This document shows, in pieces, positions 31,263 through 41,941 of a DNA stretch of 64,000 nucleotides; position 1 is the first letter of the stretch, and each line of letters opens with the position of its first letter. The stretch comes from Prillingera fragicola (taxonomy: Eukaryota > Basidiomycota > Tremellomycetes > Trichosporonales > Trichosporonaceae). Location: positions 2,232,001 through 2,296,000 of the forward strand of contig BEDY01000003.1 of assembly GCA_002335605.1 (NCBI GenBank), read 5' to 3'. Under the pieces are notes generated by a model. It was given only the letters and a program-made list of their open reading frames with translations, was not told where the DNA came from and ran no database searches. A program made the position numbers and the translations under genes.

Positions 31263-33927
31263 ATGAGCAGCGGTCTAGGAGCAACCTCTCCTGCCAGCTC
31301 AATCTCAAAGGCGCTGCCCCCTACTCCGGGGCAGCAGAGCACCACCCTTCGCACTCCGTCCTCGCCAACCCGCCCCGGACCTCCAGTCACCCACGGTAAC
31401 GGCGGACACAGCCCGACCAACTCGATATCGAGCTCCATCTCGGCCCTCCCACCTCCTGTTGTTCCCAGCAGGTCTCTGCCCTCTGCTCCAGGTCCAGTGG
31501 ACACAGAGACCACGGGCATGGGATACCAAGGATCAACCACCTACACGAGTGCTCCGAAGCCAGCCGCCGCGGCGACGACCGGTGTGACCTCCGGGGTCAC
31601 CACCGGCGTGACTGCGACAGGTGCTAACAGCGACAATCCTTTTGACGTTGACCTTGTTCTTCCGTATGACATCTCCACCAAGGGTGACCGCCTCGAATCC
31701 CAAAAGGACGCTGCCGCTGGCTACAAACGTCTCATCTCCGCCCTCGAGAGCGCAGGCCTCCGTGTGGCCTCGCGTCCCGGCCGTGGTGCTAAGGGCTCCG
31801 AGGAGGTGTGGGTCTTTGTAAGCGCCGGTGACGCACTGGTCAAAGAGCTCCTCGAAGCCGAGCGGTAAGTACGAACTTGTCGGTACGGACACTGACTATG
31901 GCGCAGCCTCGTGGACAGGGCTCACGAACTCCCTACCACACAATCGTCATCCGTCATCACTGATGCGATGCGCCTCCGTCTCATCTGGGAGATGCTTACG
32001 ACTTCTCCACTTCAGCACGGCCTGGGTATCACCCCAGGAGAGGGCCAGTGGAAGCGTGTCAAGTCAATCATGGCGCTCCACGACGAGGCCAAGGACAAGG
32101 CCTGGGTCGAACGCTGGACCGTCGGTGGTGACTGGCAGGTCGGTCTGCTCCGTGGCCTCAATGAGGAGAGCAGTTATGTTATGAACTGTGATGTAAGTAG
32201 CTCATCCGAGGCCGAGCTGACAGCCAGCAACCCCCTCCCGTGCTCCTGTACTTCAACTATCTAACCTTCTATACCCTCTCGCTGTTCCCCGTCGCCGTCG
32301 TGTCCTTTCTCACTTGGATGTTTACGCCTGCCGACAGCTACCCCTGGCTGTATGCCGTGTTCCTCGCCTTCTATTCAACTATCTTTATAGCAACCTGGCG
32401 CATCCGCGAGCGCCGTCTCGCCGTCCAGCAAGGCGCCTACGGCTGCGAGTCGGTCGGCCGCCTCCGTCCAGAGTATGTCAAGAACCACAACCTCAAGTCT
32501 CTTCGGGAGGCCCACAACACCAGCGATCTCGTCCGTGACGCCAAGGTTATAGGCTCGATCCCCATCATTATTGGCTGCGGCATGCTCCTGGGCTGCGTTC
32601 TCATGGGCATCTTTATGCTCGAGGCGTTTGCCAGCCACGTCTGGCACGGCCCGGGACAGGCCATCTTGCCCTACCTCCCCATGGCGCTCTTCTCTCTCAT
32701 CGTACCCCAGGTTGTTGCGCTCGTCAACGGCCTCAGTGCAAAGTTGGTCCAGAACGAGGACCACCCCACTGTCAACCGCGCCGCCAAGAGTCTTACGGCC
32801 AAGACCTTTGCCATGAACGGTATCGTTGCCTACCTAGGTCTCTACCTTTCCTCTTACGTCTACCTCCCCTTCGGTCCCTACATCATGGACCACGTCCAGA
32901 CCTTCCTGTCCGGCATTGGCGGCGAGAAGGGTGTCGTCCCCGCCGACCCCAAGATTCAGAAGCTAGCAGCTGCCGCTCATGGCGGTAAGGTTGTCCCTGT
33001 CTCGCGCCTCCACGCCCACCGCGGCCGCATGAACGTTGGCCGTCTCAAGGGCCAGGTCTTTGCTTGTGAGTTGAATCGTGTCGAGCTCCGCTGATGTCAG
33101 ACCTCGTTACCAACCAGGTGATAGGCACATTCCTTGAGATAGGCCTTCCCTTCATTCTGCGTTTCATAAACGATTGGCGCTCGGGCAAGGTCTCTGTCAA
33201 GGAGGCTTTTGGCCAGGATGAGAAAAAGGCAGAGGACCCCGAGAAGCGTTTCCTTGACAAGGTCCAAGCCGAACTCGAGCTTCCCGAGTACAATATATTC
33301 ACCGACTATGCCGAGATGGTCACTCAGTTTGGCTACGTTGTCATCTGGTCCATTGTGTGGCCTCTTGCCCCCGTGTTCGCGCTTGTCAACAACTACTTTG
33401 AGCTCCGTAGCGACGCCCTCAAGATCTGCCGCCACGTTCGTCGCCCTCTCGGCCCCCGTGTCGAGTCTATCGGTCCTTGGCTCAACACTCTGTCAATCAT
33501 TGCTTGGATCGGCGCCTGGACCTCTGCGACCCTCATCCAGCTCTTCCGCCCTCGTGACATTGAGACAAAGTGCAGCGCCACCACCGCCGGCTTCCTGGCC
33601 TCGTACGAGGAGCCCCCGTCGTTCAAGCAGGTGTGGCCCACTATTGTTCCTGTCGCGCTCTCGGCCCTCGCCGCATCGCACGCCTTCATCCTCCTCCGCT
33701 GGGCCGTCAACTCGACCGCCGAACGCCTCCTCTGGCGCGGCTCGCCTGAGGAGCTCTTTATCCGCAGGCGCGAGGAGGCCGGCAGGTCGGGCAAGGACCT
33801 CGACGAGTCTCTCAACCGGCTCTACGCCGCTGGCGAGAAGAGCATCACGCGCCAGCCCGGCGGTGGCTTCTGGAACGGCGGTGACGAGGGCATGCGTGAG
33901 ATTCAGACCATGGCCAAGACCGAGTAA
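31263..33927 (+). CDS. IST2: Ist2/anoctamin (TMEM16) family membrane protein
   Basis: Multi-spanning protein of the TMEM16 superfamily; the fungal relative Ist2 tethers the ER to the plasma membrane, and other members scramble lipids or conduct ions. Four exons, 31263-31864, 31907-32192, 32228-33065 and 33101-33927, give 850 residues. The N-terminal 120 residues are Ser/Pro/Thr-rich; a soluble domain follows (FDVDLVLPYD to SYVMNCD). About eight to ten hydrophobic segments follow, including LSLFPVAVVSFLTWMF, IIIGCGMLLGCVLMGIFML and YVVIWSIVWPLAPVFALVNN. The family block DYAEMVTQFGYVVIWS with the following FELRSDALKICR is diagnostic. The long polybasic tail that anchors yeast Ist2 to the plasma membrane is absent, since the protein ends GMREIQTMAKTE. 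Confidence 0.88.
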
Positions 33928-34147
33928 TCCTCCTTATTCTACACACTCCTTACTCCCCTCCCCCTTCGATCGGGTTCTTCAGAATGAACCCATGTTATGA
34001 CAAGTAAAACGGCCAGCTGAGCCGTACGTGCAAGTAGACCAGAGATGTAATCCGATACACGCAGATGCACGAACACAGACCCTGCGACTAAACGATCTGT
34101 CAATGCTAATGCATAAGTGAAATGTCTACGTCGTCTATCGTCATCCG

Positions 34148-35602
34148 CTACAGCTCGTCTCGAAGTAAAGAGCTCGCGCCAAAGATGTCTGCAAGCTCTG
34201 TTCGACGTTAGCACAGTCACCACTAGCTCTGCCGCGCGCACACTCACTCTTCTTGGTCCCAGCCGCCACTGTCGTAGGCAAAACGACGCTGTACTCGATG
34301 TACATGTCGCCCTGGGGAATGTCGTGGTAGCTCGGCATGCCCTCTCCCTCAATGACCTCGACTTCGTTGGGCTGCGTAGTCCCCGAGCGCGATACTGGGA
34401 TAGAGCGTCCGTCCAGTGTTGTGAGATTACGCTCGAACCCGAGCAGCGCCTGTGCATGTCAGTGACTGTGCGTAATTCTCGCAGCATCACTCACCTCGGC
34501 CACACTCAACGTCACCCGGCCTACCAAACCCGACTCCTTGCGCGTCCATCCGTCGTTGGTCTCTGGCTTGCTGCGCACGCGCACGAGCACGTCTCCAGGC
34601 TCGAAATCGGGGCTCTCGTCGGCCTCGCCTGAGAACAGCTCCTCGTAGCCTTCTGGTGCGCCGGCCGGGACGTGGACGGCCATCGAGTGCTGGACCTGCA
34701 TCGTGCGCTGCCCGCTGCATGTGCCGCATTGACGAGCAATCTTCTCTCCCTTGCCGTGACAGTGAGGGCAGCTGGGTTGTCAGTGGCGCTCCGACGGGGT
34801 GACTCACTTCATCTGCACGTTGGTGAACATGCCGGGGAGGACCTGGTGCTTCTGAACAACGACACCCTGGCCGTTACATGTTCCACACTTGTGGACGTCG
34901 GCGGGCGAGTGTGCGCCACTGCCCTTGCAGTGGGTACAGATGATACGGCGAGGCATGGAGAATTCGACAGTGCGTCCAGTGTACATGTCGGCAAGGCTGA
35001 CCTCAAGGTTGGCGTGAACGTTGGGGCCACGAGGTGGCTCGTTGCTGCGTCCGCCGCCAAAGAACTGGGCAAAGGGGTCACCGCCGCCTGCCTTGCGCTC
35101 CTCGTGGCGTTTCAGCGCCGCGTCACCGCCGCGGTCGTAGATGCTGCGTGTCTATGCCGTCAGTATATGCCCCAGTGAGCTAGAGCTGTACTCACCTCGC
35201 TGTCTGATAAAATCTCATATGCTGAAACGCTTCGTCAGTGCCACTCGAAGGATCCATGCCTCGACTCACCCTTGGAAACCTCGATGAACTTCTCGTGTGC
35301 GCTCTCATCCGGATTGATGTCTGGGTGGTATTTTTTGGACAGTTTCTGGCCCGTCAGATACATTCAAGCTCCAGTAGTGAACAGTACGCACCCTGTAAGC
35401 CCGCTTGATGTCGGCATCGCTGGCATCGTTGTGTACTGCCGGTCAGCTCGCCACCCACAACTTGCGCCTCGCCGCCACGTCACGCGTGTCGGTGGCGACG
35501 AGATAGCCACTTACGCCCAAGCACAGAGTAGAGCGAGCTGGCAGCAATCGCTCCAGTGACACAAAGCAGAAGGAGCACCAGGTGTAGTGCGCGCAGCAGC
35601 AT
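34148..35602 (-). CDS. SCJ1: ER-luminal DnaJ co-chaperone (Scj1/DNAJB11 type)
   Basis: Type I J-protein of the endoplasmic reticulum that recruits BiP/Kar2 for folding and ER-associated degradation. Nine exons on the minus strand: 35602-35515, 35435-35392, 35345-35270, 35221-35196, 35151-34808, 34771-34495, 34449-34248 and 34197-34148, i.e. eight junction-verified blocks, 368 residues. The signal peptide is MLLRALHLVLLLLCVTGAIA. The J domain has KLSKKYHPD (HPD at 51-53). The zinc domain has the four repeats CTHCKGSG, CGTCNGQG, CPHCHGKG and CGTCSGQR, the last without its final Gly. The C-terminus is RDEL, a variant of the HDEL/KDEL retrieval signal, which agrees with an ER location. Note: I count eight exons; the reading is in phase throughout. 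Confidence 0.93.
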
Positions 35603-35923
35603 GGTGGCCGAGTAGATGTGGATAGAGATGTACAGTTGACAATCACAACAAAACGCGTTGTCGCCCGTAGACGTGTCAGCTTCCAACATTATCTGACGGG
35701 AGCATTTTGTGCCTGAAACCCAGAACTTGGGATTGGTTCCGGCGATGTCGTTGGGTGGCAAAATGGTCTCGCTTTGCTTGCATTGGGCGCTTGCGGGTGC
35801 ATCAGGTGCGAGCTGCGGCACGGTAGGGAGTGTCAAGGCAGAAAGATCCACTAGATGCGTTGCGCGTTCGGCCCTCCTATGTGTCTGGCCTCATGTACAC
35901 ACAACCAACAGCCTGTCATCACA
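35603..35923. other. Intergenic region
   Basis: Promoter of the DnaJ gene and the 5' flank of the tRNA-Glu gene. No recognisable ER-stress element was found. Confidence 0.5.
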
Positions 35924-36025
35924 TCTTCGCTAGTATATCGGTTAGTATAATCGCCTCTCAAGTGAGAGTGCCCCAGATCACTGGGAAGCGCGCGATAGAG
36001 CAGGGTTCGACTCCCTGGCGGAGAA
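35924..36025 (+). tRNA. tE(CUC): tRNA-Glu (anticodon CTC) with a 30-base intron
   Basis: A full cloverleaf can be drawn. The acceptor stem TCTTCGC (35924-35930) pairs with GCGGAGA (36018-36024). The D arm contains CGGTTAG. The anticodon stem ATCGC (35950-35954) pairs with GCGAT (35992-35996). The T arm is CAGGG-TTCGACT-CCCTG, and A36025 is the discriminator. The anticodon CTC is at 35957-35959 and the intron, 35961-35990, sits at the canonical position after base 37. A T-run (36030-36036) follows as a likely Pol III terminator. Confidence 0.88.
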
Positions 36026-37467
36026 TCCCTTTTTTGCATGTTGCTGCTGTGCATCTGCGTCGATCTATGGAGTGGGACGCGCAGAAATGACCTTGAGGGG
36101 GCGAGTTCAGCGCTCAGCACGCGAAATGAAAATATTGACAAGATTAATTTGATCCCGTGACTGCCACTTGCTTTAGTGTGCCTGTGGCGCTGAGCAGTGT
36201 TCCAGAGATTAGTGATTAATTAGCCAAGATTGGAGAAAGCAACGAGTGCTGTCCAGAGAGCGTTGCCGTCGTAGTTCAGCAATGCCAGCCAGATGATTCA
36301 CGACATCTTCCTGCTACACCGCTGTTTCAGTTGGCCTCTTCGAACGTTGAGAACCAGCTGAAACACTCGCTTGGCAATGAGGTAGTCCGGCAAGACGACT
36401 GGGTCAAAGAAAGGAAGGCGGCCAAAGTCTGGGCTTCTGTGGCTCGGTATTGGCATTGCCTTGATACCCCCATCCACAACACACAGTGGCTTACCGCGAA
36501 CCTTCAGATCCCATCATGCAGAAGCGAGCACTCAAAGAACCGGTCTATGCGTTACCACATCGTACTCCCTCAGGTCAGGTCATCGATACATGCCGTAGAC
36601 AGTCGTATTTGAGTTGCTCTTTCATGCTTTCGCTCTGGATTTGGGTTCGGCCCTCCAACGCCCAATCTGACGCCCAAGGAAGTGCATAGGTAAAGCATAA
36701 GCTTTTGGGGTGGGCACGCTTGAGGAAGCCTCTGAGAGCATGGGCAGACCATGCATAACCTCCAAGGGCAGATGATTTTGCCACCCGAAAACTCTAAACA
36801 CACAGATTCATCAGACCCGCAGCCTCAACGCCAAAGGCTTCGGCCGCAATGACGAGGAGGCATGTGGCTGGTATTCAAACACCACGTTAATCCTTCACGA
36901 GGTGCACACAGAGGGCGAGGCACATACTAGACAGCAGCAGCGTGTTCAATGAGATCTGGATCTCAAGTTGTGTGCATCGAGACCAAGATAAATGTGAGAC
37001 TTGCATTGTCATTCTCCTTCATCCCACAAACTCTTTATATCAATGAGCTACCCGGCCGCCTTCCTCAGCAGCTCCGTTGGCCGTCTATGTAGAGGAGACC
37101 GCTACGGAAACAATTATCGGCGTACGTTTCAACGCCGGGTGGCAAGAATTGACGACCACAGAACCATGCGCGCCCGTCGAAGGAAGGTACGGCCTATTCT
37201 GCGGACACTGTGGACGGGTCATGTTCCGCCCTCGTATCCTTGCCTATTAATGAGCTTGACACGCTCACAGCCCCAACAGGCGTTGCTGGCATCCGCATAG
37301 GCTGGCGACACAGTAAGGTGATCCATGTCCTCGCATGGGGAAGCAAAAGTGGCGCCGCCACACACACCAATCTGCACCCCTTTCCACCAGTCTGGGTCCT
37401 CCTCTGTCCTTCTTCCGTTCACAAAAACGTGTCTGATGCATGTCCTATGCAAAAACAAAAGAGAAAG
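36026..37467. other. Gene-poor region between two tRNA genes
   Basis: The 1.4 kb starts with the T-run that probably terminates tRNA-Glu transcription (36030-36036). No coding frame, long terminal repeat or retrotransposon motif is supported, although tRNA flanks are common integration targets. Confidence 0.5.
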
Positions 37468-37549
37468 CTTCCTGTCGGGGAATCGAACCCCGATCTCCCG
37501 CGATCATGTAAATGACAAGCGAGCATACTAACCGTTATACGAACAAGAA
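37468..37549 (-). tRNA. tD(GUC): tRNA-Asp (anticodon GTC) with a 10-base intron
   Basis: On the minus strand the acceptor stem TTCTTGT (37549-37543) pairs with ACAGGAA (37475-37469), and the discriminator is G (37468). The D arm contains AACGGTTAG. The anticodon stem CTCGC pairs with GCGGG (one G-U pair). The T arm TCGGGGTTCGATTCCCCGA is perfect. The anticodon GTC is plus-strand 37514-37516. Ten extra bases (37503-37512) sit at the canonical intron site after base 37. Confidence 0.9.
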
Positions 37550-38487
37550 CTCGATGTTACGCATTCTTCGCCAGACTCACACTCGGCGAATCCTGCCTTC
37601 GGCTGCCTGCTGCACAGTGGTTGGTTGCCGGTTTATCGACTCGGCGCAGTGTTCACGGCTGTTACCTATGCCTGGCCAATGGGTGACGAACAGTGGTGCG
37701 GGGACAGTCCGGAAATGGCCACAACGACAGCGAGGGGGGCGGGGGCTGGTAGCGATGACCGCGTGGCTCTGAAGGGATGTTCAATCGCACGTGCAATTCC
37801 GAACAGATGACCATGATCACAGGAAATTTGAATGCTAGATCTGTCACTGATTGCAGCAGAGAGGCAAATATGAGACTGGAGCGATGGTGGAATGATGTGT
37901 TTCAGTTGTCAAGCAAAGGTTGCGCCGTGCCGAACTGAAGTTTGAGTAATCAACCGAATTCGCCGTGCCAGTGTGGCAGCATACACTTCGTGTCATCACC
38001 AACAAACAGCACACCAGCTCACAGCACACAACTCGCGGCAAGGATAGACTGGTGCGACACCCATCAGCCCACAAGACTTAGCGACTGGCGCACTGATACG
38101 ACAATGCACTGATGAACCCAAACTCGTTGCAACCATCACCTTTCACCCATCGCCATCCCGTTGCCACTGACTGCAATGTCCTCCCCTGACTCATCCATGC
38201 TCAGTAATCGCCCATGGTGTGATGGGGACCCTCATGGTAACAATCTTAACGGTACGCTTTGGTAGCTTTCCAGCTCACGCCCAGGACGCTGCCTGCGTTG
38301 GGATCGCAACGGTGTCTTCTTCGAATGCTTCTTTTGTTGTCGAGTCATGCCCGAGCCTGGCGCAGTGCTGTATTACGATCATTAGCAAGTGCGGCAAGAG
38401 TCAAAACATGGTTTGAGGTGGTAGAATGCATGTCATACAACACGCAAAGGCTAGGGGGAAGACACAAGTACGAATGCAAGTGAGCGC
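37550..38487. other. Intergenic region
   Basis: About 0.9 kb between tRNA-Asp and the 3' end of the ribosomal protein P0 gene. No gene-like frame or repeat is supported. Confidence 0.5.
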
Positions 38488-39696
38488 TTAGTCGAAGAGA
38501 CCGAAGCCCATGTCCTCGTCCGAGGCCTCCTCCTCCTCCTCCTTCTTCTCCTCGGCAGCGGGGGCGTCCGACGAGCCGGTGGCGGCGGCAGCGGGGGCAG
38601 CGGCAGCGGCGAAGGCCTCGGGGTTGGCGAGGTACTCCTTGATCTGTAAACGTTAGCCATAGTCCAACCAAGTCAGGTTAAAACAAGTGGCGGAAAGCGA
38701 GAAATATCAGAGTGTGAATGGTGTCTGTCATCGTCGACCGCGGTTAAGCCAGTCATACGAATCAGAAATCTCCAGTGGGAAGACATATGTTCCTTCATCC
38801 TGCAAGAGAGGGGGAATTGGGGGAAAGTGCAAGGGAGAAAGATTCTCGGACACTGTAGACTCACCTGGGCAACCTCCTCGAACTCGATGTCGGTGGCGAC
38901 GGCGATGGCGAGGATGTCCTTGTAGGTGTTGACAAGGGTGTGGGCGACCGAGGCAATGGTGGGGACACCAATGGCGAGCGAGATGGCGGCGACGGTCTTG
39001 ATGCCCTGGGTGAACTGGGCAAGGAGCTCCGACTCCTCGACGTCGAGAACCGACGAGGGGAAGACGGCACCGTTGTCGTAGACGGCGTCAACGGTCATAC
39101 CGTAGGTGAAGGGCGAGATGCCGAGCATGTTAAGGAGGGTAGCCTCCGAAGAGCCGACCTTGGTGCCCTCGGCAACGACCTGGACGTCGTTGACGATCTC
39201 AATGGTACCACGGGCAATCTTGGTGGGGATACCGAGAGCCTGGAAGAACGAGGTCTTTCCGGGCTCCATACCGGTGTTGCCAGCGGGGACGTAGACGTCG
39301 ACGGTAGCAATGGCACCGGCACGAGCGGGGGCAGCGACCTTGTTCGAGATGATGGTCTCGCGGATCTCCTTGAGGTCACCGTTGGTGAAGACAAAGCCGA
39401 TGTTGCCACGGACGTAAGGGAGGATCTTCTCGAACTGGGGGAACTCGGGAAGGATGGTGCGGAGAGCACGACGAACCATGGTGTTCTTGCCCATGAGGAC
39501 AACACCCTTGCCGCGGAGCGACTGACGGATCATGTGGCACTGCTGCGACGAGACATTGTCAATGTTGACAATGAAAAGCGAGGCTGGCATTGTCAGTGAA
39601 GGCTCTCTCTCGGCAGGCAAGCAACTCACGGTACTCCTCAATAAGAGCACGGAGCTTGGTGAAGTAAAGCTCCTTCTCAGCACGAGTGCCGCCCAT
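38488..39696 (-). CDS. RPP0: 60S acidic ribosomal protein P0
   Basis: Base of the ribosomal stalk; binds the P1/P2 proteins and elongation factors. Exons on the minus strand: 39696-39630, 39583-38865 and 38643-38488; 313 residues. Typical elements are [20 protein letters not shown] at the start, [19 protein letters not shown] (L10 domain), the central [18 protein letters not shown], and the acidic C-terminal tail [13 protein letters not shown] shared by all stalk P-proteins. The second intron (38644-38864) is 221 bases, far longer than most introns here, and could carry a small RNA. Ribosomal-protein genes of this group often have such longer introns. Confidence 0.97.
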
Positions 39697-40116
39697 TGTG
39701 ATTTGTGTGGTGGGGTGGGGGGGTTGGTGTAGGGTAAGTAGAGTGTCTCCCAAGTGATCTCCTTTGTGAGATCAGAAGGCTGTTTAAAGACTGGTGTGGT
39801 TGAGAAAGCCAACAGAGCGTGCAACTGCAAAAAGTCGACCCACAGCCGCCAGCCAGCGAGCACGCGTGCAACGATGGTGCGAAGCAGCGACGGAACCAAA
39901 ACTTCCATGTTCAGCGGAGTTTTGTGTGTCGCCGGCCATTCCACAGCGATTTCAGCATGTGGCACATTATACTTCCGTCTCCCAGCACCTCGGAGACGTC
40001 TGTGATTTCTGATGCACGCTGTTGGCTACTACCTTTGCGACAGACGCTCGAAGGCTACTGTCAGGGCACCTCAATCTCAAGACTCGCTCCTCGTTTAGCG
40101 GCATGGCTGTGGAGTA
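39697..40116. promoter_or_regulatory. Divergent promoter of RPP0 and the PPR-like gene
   Basis: 420 bases between two divergent start codons. It is expected to contain ribosomal-protein promoter elements, but I could not assign a specific box. Confidence 0.5.
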
Positions 40117-41661
40117 ATGCTCGTACCCACAGTCCTGCGAAGCATCGTGCTGCCTTATCTTAGGGGCACGGTCGTCGCAGTGTCGCACTCGTCCGCCGCA
40201 ACCGCTTGTCCATTTTCGACGGCGGGAGCTCGGGCTCGGGCGGCAGAGGCAGCTGCTCGTGCCCAAGATGGCATCGAAGAGCCTTTTCAGCACTGGAGCA
40301 GCCCACCGCGGCATGTGCGCACACGACTTGTGCCCCCACCAGAGCCGCCACGATTGCGATCGCACTTGCGAGAGCTAGGAGGACATGACCAACAACCTAG
40401 ACTATCTCTGGACCATGAGGACGCCGATAGCTCACGCGACAGTCGGAGAGTGCCCAGCCAGGGTGAGTGGATATGCCGGAGGCGAGGGGAGAGTCTAACA
40501 TGTTCAGCTGCTGTGCCATCAAGTTCTAAATCACCACCCCCATCTCCCTCGCACCCTTCACCGGCTCCGTCTTCATCGTCATCACATTCTTCGCATCAGT
40601 CTGATCTGAGCTCGTCTCGGACTGGTTCCACGGACTCGTCTGCATCTCATCGTTTATCACCCGAACCTCATTCGACCATGAACTCTTCAACAGCTACTCG
40701 CGGTGTTGAGCACGACAAGGTCGACCCACATGGGCAATCTCCTCGAGTCCAGGTACCGCCAGCGGTCGCCCAGTTCCTTCGTACGAAGCTCTACCGCATG
40801 GCCGTCTTTCACCTGCTTGCTGAACCGGCCTTTGCCTCTGACACGGCTCTCATCGCGTACGTTGCTGAGGAGCTCGAGCGTAAGTCCGCTGGCAAGCTCG
40901 CACGCCGTCTCCGACAGTCACTCGAAGCTCCGCGCTTCGCAGCTGACGGCTCCGGCCGTGTCCGCCTTTGGTCCGAGCCTACGCCGGCAGACACGCCGCG
41001 CAAGCCACCGACGTACTGGCGCTTGCCTCTAGTGAGGCGGGAGGCGTATCCAGAACCCACTGTGACCGAGCGCAGGACGCACCACTACAATCTGGTGCTT
41101 ACTGCGCTGCTGAAGCAACCGCATGCGGTCCCATATGCTGCGCGCCTGCCCGCTGCGGCAAGGACAATGCCACGGGCACGTCTGCGCCGACTGCAAGACG
41201 TGCTCGACCACATTGCGTACCTCCGCGAACATCGCGATTTCGTCCCAGACCGCGTCACAGCCAACATTGTCATCAAGGCTTGGCTCCAGTGTCTGGCGCG
41301 TGGGACGGAGGGAGCTGGCCCCGGGGCGCGTGCCAAGGATGGGCGCGTTGGACTGGAGCGGTCCGACTTGCGGGACATCTTTGCGATCGTCGCGCGTTCG
41401 ATTGAGGAAGGCGCTCGTTCCCAATCTGCGCCAAAGGCGGGTATCCCCGCGGACTCGGAAGAGTTTGACGGCCGCGTCGACTATATGAAGCACGTCTTAC
41501 CGTTTGCGTCGCACATGTGTCGCGCGATGGCGCGCATCGGGGACCGCGACGGACGTACAGCGGTTGAAAGGTGGATGGAGAAGATGGCCAAGTTGCTTGG
41601 CGAGGAAAAGACGGCAATCAAGGGGGGCGAGGGCAAGAAGGGAAAGCACCCCAAGGTGTAA
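40117..41661 (+). CDS. Pentatricopeptide-repeat-like mitochondrial protein
   Basis: Exons 40117-40462 and 40508-41661 give 499 residues. The start is uncertain, since the first 50 residues (MLVPTVLRSIVLPYLRGTVV onward, Arg/Ala/Ser-rich) look like a mitochondrial presequence but could begin later. A Ser/Pro-rich linker follows. The C-terminal half holds PPR-like helices, best seen in HYNLVLTALLKQ and FVPDRVTANIVIKAWLQC. PPR proteins bind organellar RNA, so a role in mitochondrial RNA metabolism is likely. The 45-base intron (40463-40507; donor GTGAGT, branch CTAAC, acceptor CAG) is a multiple of three without a stop, so a simple frame reads straight through it. Confidence 0.65.
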   Translation: MLVPTVLRSIVLPYLRGTVVAVSHSSAATACPFSTAGARARAAEAAARAQDGIEEPFQHWSSPPRHVRTRLVPPPEPPRLRSHLRELGGHDQQPRLSLDHEDADSSRDSRRVPSQGEWICRRRGESLTCSAAVPSSSKSPPPSPSHPSPAPSSSSSHSSHQSDLSSSRTGSTDSSASHRLSPEPHSTMNSSTATRGVEHDKVDPHGQSPRVQVPPAVAQFLRTKLYRMAVFHLLAEPAFASDTALIAYVAEELERKSAGKLARRLRQSLEAPRFAADGSGRVRLWSEPTPADTPRKPPTYWRLPLVRREAYPEPTVTERRTHHYNLVLTALLKQPHAVPYAARLPAAARTMPRARLRRLQDVLDHIAYLREHRDFVPDRVTANIVIKAWLQCLARGTEGAGPGARAKDGRVGLERSDLRDIFAIVARSIEEGARSQSAPKAGIPADSEEFDGRVDYMKHVLPFASHMCRAMARIGDRDGRTAVERWMEKMAKLLGEEKTAIKGGEGKKGKHPKV

Positions 41662-41941
41662 GGACAGGGCATGGAAGTTTGCATAGACTCACATAGCATT
41701 TCGCAGCATTGCATTTCATGCACAGATTGGTCATTCACGCGCTGACGTCTCTCTGCGAGAGCACCAACGGGGGCGCGGAGTTCTGCAACCACTCTATCGG
41801 GTCGTCGTCTTCATGTGATCGCCCACTTACTTTGGAGACATTTTCTGCATACAATTCGTTCATTCAGTCCCTACTACCGCCCTAACACGGCACCAATGCC
41901 CAGGTTTCTGTGTCCTGGACAAGCTCCATCGCCGATTCCAT
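41662..41941. other. Convergent intergenic spacer
   Basis: 280 bases between the 3' ends of the PPR-like and permease genes, with nothing else recognisable. Confidence 0.6.

Noticed and set aside
38940..39599. 219-codon plus-strand frame over RPP0
   Set aside because: Antisense shadow of a highly expressed gene with extreme codon bias.
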